DNA of 64,000 bases from Fibrobacter succinogenes (lineage in GTDB: Bacteria; Fibrobacterota; Fibrobacteria; Fibrobacterales; Fibrobacteraceae). The notes under the pieces are model-generated. The model searched no databases. It saw nothing but the letters and a program-made list of their open reading frames with translations, and was not told the origin of the DNA. Position numbers and translations under genes: made by a program. Within the stretch, counting starts at the first letter, position 1. Every line of letters begins with the position of its first letter. Positions 60,499-64,000 of this stretch are shown piece by piece. The DNA lies in NCBI GenBank assembly GCA_902756345.1, contig CACVQR010000012.1, forward strand, positions 1-64,000, given 5' to 3'.

Positions 60499-61794
60499 AT
60501 GAACTACAATCCTTTAGCACAGGCTCTCAACGCCGAACTTTCTGCCAACGGCTGCAAAGTTCTCGACATGCTCTCTGAACAGGGCAAGGCGATTTTCTTC
60601 CCCCGCAAGGGAATCCTCGGCCAAGGCGCCGAAGCCAAGGGCTCCGAGATCAACGCTACGATTGGCACCGCCCTCGAAGACGACGGCTCTCCGCTCGTGC
60701 TGGATTGCGTCCTCAAGTCCCTGAATCTGCCCAAGCAGTCCTTCCTGTACGCCCCGAGCTTCGGTAACCCGGACCTCCGCAAGGAATGGAAGAAGCAGGT
60801 CATCATCAAGAACCCGACGCTTGCAAACAAGAATTTCAGCACGCCGGTCGTGACCTGCGCCTTGACGCATGCCATCAGCTGCGCCGGCTACCTGTTCCTC
60901 GATGCCGGTGACGAAGTGATTATCCCGGACCTGTACTGGGACAACTACGAGCTCGTGTTCGAAAACGCCCGCGGCGCAAAGATCAAGACCTTCAACACCT
61001 TCAAGAACGGCGGTTTCGATACCGAAGCCTTGAAGGCCGCTTTGGAAAACAGCAAGGGCGACAAGAAGGTCGTGCTCCTGAACTTCCCGAACAACCCGAC
61101 CGGCTACACCGCTACCGAAACGGAAGCGGTTGAAATCGCCAAGATCCTCACCGAATGCGCCGCCAAGGGCAACAAGGTGGTGGCTCTTCTCGACGACGCT
61201 TACTTCGGACTGGTGTACGAAGAAGGCGTGACCAAGGAATCCCTGTTCGTCAAACTCGTGGACGCTCACGAAAACCTCCTCGCCGTCAAGCTCGACGGTC
61301 CGACCAAGGAAGACTACGTATGGGGCTTCCGCGTGGGCTTCATGAGCTTCGGCTTCAAGGGTGCAACCGAAGCCCAGCTCAAGGCTCTCGAAGACAAGGC
61401 CGCCGGTACCGTCCGTGGCAACATTTCCAACGCCCCGAGCATCAGCCAGAAGATTCTGCTTGCCGCTTACCAGAGCCCGGAATACGCCCAGCAGAAGGCC
61501 GAAAAATACGCCACTTTGAAGAAGCGCTACGACATCATCAAGGAAGTCCTCACCGCCCATCCGGAATACAAGGACGCCTTCGACCCGATGCCGTGCAACA
61601 GCGGTTACTTTATGTGCATCAAGCCGAAGGGCGTCGACGCAGAACAGCTCCGCGAAAAACTCATCAAGGACTACAGCACCGGTACGATTATGCTTTCTGG
61701 CTTGATCCGCCTCGCATTCTCCGCCGTGCCGACCGAAAAGCTTCCCAAGCTCTTCGACAATATCTATAATTGCATCATGGGAATGAAATCGTAG
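60499..61794 (+). CDS. class I/II PLP aminotransferase (aspartate-type)
   Basis: A 431-residue aminotransferase; start 60499 follows AAAAGGACACAAACC. Motifs: LYAPSFGNPDLRKEW, ALTHAISCAGYLFLDAGDEVIIPDLYWDNY, LLNFPNNPTGYTATETEA, LLDDAYFGLVYEEG, the PLP lysine in AVKLDGPTKEDYVWGFRVGF and the substrate arginine in SGLIRLAFS. Probably an aspartate or aromatic aminotransferase; the exact substrate cannot be told. Strong codon bias suggests high expression; citrate synthase lies downstream in the same direction. Confidence 0.85.
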   Translation: MNYNPLAQALNAELSANGCKVLDMLSEQGKAIFFPRKGILGQGAEAKGSEINATIGTALEDDGSPLVLDCVLKSLNLPKQSFLYAPSFGNPDLRKEWKKQVIIKNPTLANKNFSTPVVTCALTHAISCAGYLFLDAGDEVIIPDLYWDNYELVFENARGAKIKTFNTFKNGGFDTEALKAALENSKGDKKVVLLNFPNNPTGYTATETEAVEIAKILTECAAKGNKVVALLDDAYFGLVYEEGVTKESLFVKLVDAHENLLAVKLDGPTKEDYVWGFRVGFMSFGFKGATEAQLKALEDKAAGTVRGNISNAPSISQKILLAAYQSPEYAQQKAEKYATLKKRYDIIKEVLTAHPEYKDAFDPMPCNSGYFMCIKPKGVDAEQLREKLIKDYSTGTIMLSGLIRLAFSAVPTEKLPKLFDNIYNCIMGMKS

Positions 61795-61799
61795 ATTTC

Positions 61800-61893
61800 A
61801 TTCTAAATTCAGAATTATGATTTCGGATTTCGGAGTTGTTAATAAGGCGGCTACGCCGCGACTATTTAAGTTCTGAACTCTGAATTCCGAACT
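61800..61893. repeat. short-word intergenic repeat with GGCGGC hairpin, second copy
   Basis: TTCTAAATTCAGAATTATG, TTCGGATTTCGGAG, hairpin GGCGGC-TAC-GCCGC, then AGTTCTGAACTCTGAATTCCG. Same layout as 2813-2903. Confidence 0.65.
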
Positions 61894-61917
61894 CTTAATT
61901 AATCACCTGGAGGATAC

Positions 61918-63207
61918 ATGTCCGACAACGCCATTTTAAGTTACAACGGAAAGAGCATCGAGCTCCCTGTTGTTGAAGGTGCTGAAAACGAACACGGTCT
62001 CGACATCTGCAAACTCCGCAAGGAAACCGGCCTGGTGACCTTGGATTACGGCTACCTGAATACCGGTAGCACCCGAAGCGCCATCACATACGTGGACGGC
62101 GAGAAGGGTATCCTGCGTTACCGCGGCTACAGTATCGAAGACCTTGCCGAAAAGGCAACCTTCCCCGAAACCGCCTGGCTCCTGATTTACGGTGAACTGC
62201 CGACTCAACAGCAGCTCGCGCGATTCCGCACGTTGTTGACCGAAAACGCCCTCCTCCACGAAAACCTTCTGCATTTCTTTAGGCAGATGCCGCCGAGTGC
62301 CCACCCGATGGGTATTCTGAGCTCCATCGTGAACGCCGTGGGCCTGTTTACGCCGCGTTTCTACGACGACGAAAACATCGCCGACGTGTTCGACCTCACG
62401 ACCGCAAGCCTGATTTCGAAGATCCGCACGATTGCCGCCTTCTCTTACAAGGCAAGCATCGGTGAACCGTTCGTGTACCCCGAAGCGGAACGCAGCTACT
62501 GCAGCAACTTCCTGAACATGATGTTCAGCAGCAAGGCGCGTTCCTACCACCCCGATCCGATCATGGAAAAGGCGCTGAACACGCTTCTGATTGTTCACGC
62601 CGACCACGAACAGAACTGCTCTACCTCTACCGTGCGTATGGTGGGTAGCTCTCACGCTAACTTGTACGCAAGTATCTGTGCCGGCATTTGCGCCTTGTGG
62701 GGTCCGCTCCATGGCGGTGCAAACCAGGCCGTGCTCGAAACGCTCCTGCGCATTCAGCAGAGCGGCATGACCATCGAACAGGTGATGGACAAGGCTAAGG
62801 ACAAGAACGACCCGTTCCGTCTTTCCGGTTTCGGTCACCGCGTCTACAAGAGCTACGACCCGCGCGCGAAGGTTTTGAAGAAGCTCATGTACCAGGTGTT
62901 CGAACGCGAACACTTCCACGACCCGCTTCTGGACATCGCGCTCAAGCTCGAAGAAGCCGCCCTCAAGGATGACTACTTCATCGAACGCAAGCTCTATCCG
63001 AACGTGGATTTCTACTCGGGCATTCTCTACCGCGCCATGGGCATTCCGACGAACATGCTTACGGTGATGTTCGCCATCGGTCGACTCCCCGGCTGGATTG
63101 CCCACTGGAAGGAAATGCACGACGATCCGAATTCGAAGATTAACCGTCCGCGCCAGATTTACACGGGCCACACGGCTCGCGCCTGGGTCGACCGCGACAA
63201 GAGATAA
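61918..63207 (+). CDS. gltA: citrate synthase
   Basis: Condenses oxaloacetate and acetyl-CoA. The 429 residues show the full type I/II pattern: LDYGYLNTGSTRSAITYVDG, ILRYRGYSIEDLAE, catalytic His in IVHADHEQNCSTSTVRMVGS, GPLHGGANQAVLETL with the second His, GFGHRVYKSYDPRAK and the Asp/Arg region KLYPNVDFYSGILY. Start behind CCTGGAGGATAC. Followed by a strong terminator. In a succinate-forming anaerobe it serves glutamate synthesis. Confidence 0.97.
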   Translation: MSDNAILSYNGKSIELPVVEGAENEHGLDICKLRKETGLVTLDYGYLNTGSTRSAITYVDGEKGILRYRGYSIEDLAEKATFPETAWLLIYGELPTQQQLARFRTLLTENALLHENLLHFFRQMPPSAHPMGILSSIVNAVGLFTPRFYDDENIADVFDLTTASLISKIRTIAAFSYKASIGEPFVYPEAERSYCSNFLNMMFSSKARSYHPDPIMEKALNTLLIVHADHEQNCSTSTVRMVGSSHANLYASICAGICALWGPLHGGANQAVLETLLRIQQSGMTIEQVMDKAKDKNDPFRLSGFGHRVYKSYDPRAKVLKKLMYQVFEREHFHDPLLDIALKLEEAALKDDYFIERKLYPNVDFYSGILYRAMGIPTNMLTVMFAIGRLPGWIAHWKEMHDDPNSKINRPRQIYTGHTARAWVDRDKR

Positions 63208-63235
63208 AAGACCGCTCGCGCCCAAATAAAGCAAT

Positions 63236-63268
63236 TAAAAAGCCGCCGGAACTTCCGGCGGCTTTTGT
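63236..63268. terminator. bidirectional terminator between gltA and the HD-GYP gene
   Basis: AGCCGCCGG-AACTT-CCGGCGGCT, 9-bp stem, with TTTTGTTG on the plus side and TTTTTAATTGC on the minus side. Confidence 0.93.
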
Positions 63269-63279
63269 TGCAAGGTCTA

Positions 63280-64000
63280 TCAATTGGTGCGATTAATGAC
63301 TTTCGGGCGACCGCTCTGCAGCTTCATCAGCAAATCAGCGACCTCGTTCCAATGATCCAGAACCACCTTGCCAATGGCAGGGTCGTACATCACGCCCAAA
63401 TTCTTCTCAATTTCATTGCGGCAGTATTCCAACGACAAAGCATCGCGATAGACGCGCTTGCTCGTCATGGCGTCAATGGAGTCCGCAATTGCAATAATTC
63501 GGGCGCCGATAGGAATTTCTTCGCCCTTCAGGCCTTCGGGGTAACCGCGACCATCGTAACGTTCATGGTGATGCAATACTATCTGCACCAGTTCGTGGGT
63601 GTAGTTGGACTGCATCAGAATCTTGGCGCCAATCACCGGGTGCTGCTTAATGATCGAGAATTCATCATCCGTCAGCTTACCAGGCTTGCCAAGAACACTG
63701 TCGCTAATACCCATCTTGCCGATATCGTGCAAATGTGCGGCATGGGTAATCAACGAGACAGAAGCTTCCGAAAGGCCAAGTAACCTTGCAATCTGTTCAG
63801 AGAACGCCTTCACGCGGTCCGAATGATGCGCCGTATAGGAATCCTTCGCTTCTTCCACCGTAATCAAGCAAGAAATCAAGTCCTTGAGATTCTGGTTCTC
63901 GTTATTTTCTACCGGTTTGTGGTAACGCACCTTGTCGCGGTACATATTCAAGTCGGCTTCCATCTTCCAGTCACTAATGGACTTGCGAACGCCAGAATCG
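63280..64000 (-). CDS. GGDEF-remnant/HD-GYP domain protein (N-terminus beyond window)
   Basis: Cyclic-di-GMP phosphodiesterase domain. The visible part begins DSGVRKSISDWKMEADLNMY, which looks like the C-terminal end of a GGDEF domain (ADxxMYxxK), then HD-GYP: AHHSDRVKAFSEQIARLLGL, HAAHLHDIGKMGI (the HD metal pair), IKQHPVIGAKIL, VLHHHERYDGRGYPEGLKGEEIPIGARI (HHE...GYP) and ADSIDAMTSKRVYRDALS. The gene runs off the right edge, so the first domains cannot be seen. An upstream ATG at 63963 is internal to the GGDEF-like part and not the start. Confidence 0.9.
   Translation of the reverse strand, partial: DSGVRKSISDWKMEADLNMYRDKVRYHKPVENNENQNLKDLISCLITVEEAKDSYTAHHSDRVKAFSEQIARLLGLSEASVSLITHAAHLHDIGKMGISDSVLGKPGKLTDDEFSIIKQHPVIGAKILMQSNYTHELVQIVLHHHERYDGRGYPEGLKGEEIPIGARIIAIADSIDAMTSKRVYRDALSLEYCRNEIEKNLGVMYDPAIGKVVLDHWNEVADLLMKLQSGRPKVINRTN

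Noticed and set aside
1-64000. tRNA, rRNA, prophage or transposase genes
   Set aside because: No T-arm/anticodon-arm pattern, rRNA sequence, integrase or transposase was found by reading both strands; a tRNAscan run would settle tRNAs.

Overview
The window looks like a chromosomal segment of a Fibrobacter species (FCB group). Three lipoproteins end in the Fibrobacter succinogenes major paralogous (FISUMP-type) domain, several lipoproteins carry poly-serine linkers, a futalosine-pathway mqnC is present, and many promoters have a Bacteroidota-like form (TTG, 19-20 nt, TAnnTTTG). No rRNA or tRNA gene was found.

Layout. 1-6.7 kb: carB (cut by the window edge) behind a leader that resembles pyrimidine attenuation, a small lipoprotein, HU, and a translationally coupled four-gene operon (zinc-ribbon protein, two membrane sensor-like paralogues, one with an AraC-type half HTH, and an AI-2E permease). 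6.8-19.3 kb: CnoX-like thioredoxin/TPR protein, dusA, a cobalamin riboswitch driving btuB plus a beta-propeller lipoprotein (a BtuG-like pair), nadA, two outer-membrane proteins, cstA and recD2. 19.3-27 kb: three FISUMP lipoproteins, ilvE, mqnC. 27-32.8 kb: a 20-residue gene with its own promoter and terminator, batD/batE, a PAP2 phosphatase, an orphan vsr, a BASS transporter and a zinc-ribbon membrane protein.

32.8-46.7 kb is an accessory, partly AT-rich region. It opens with a GNAT gene fragment and holds a Schlafen-AlbA protein with a tiny partner, two divergent structured RNAs, a three-gene operon that looks like defence (TPR-HExxH protein, MazG-like pyrophosphohydrolase, nuclease plus Schlafen-group-3 helicase), a DUF4143 ATPase under three operator-like repeats, a broken HigA-type antitoxin, thrS, a GNAT/small-protein pair, an ankyrin-like lipoprotein and a second, partial copy of thrS.

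46.8-64 kb: a three-gene biosynthetic-looking operon (radical SAM, ATP-grasp-like, WbqC), an NlpC/P60 lipoprotein, pheA, rph, wzc-rfbA (polysaccharide export), a Ski2-like helicase, a pilin-like protein, a lipoprotein, an aminotransferase, gltA and an HD-GYP protein cut by the right edge.

Intergenic DNA is rich in repeats. A five-copy element with three hairpins, short-word repeats (CTACTTCCTACTGT type, TAGAACTTAG type) and common REP-like hairpins recur, several of them next to terminators and promoters.
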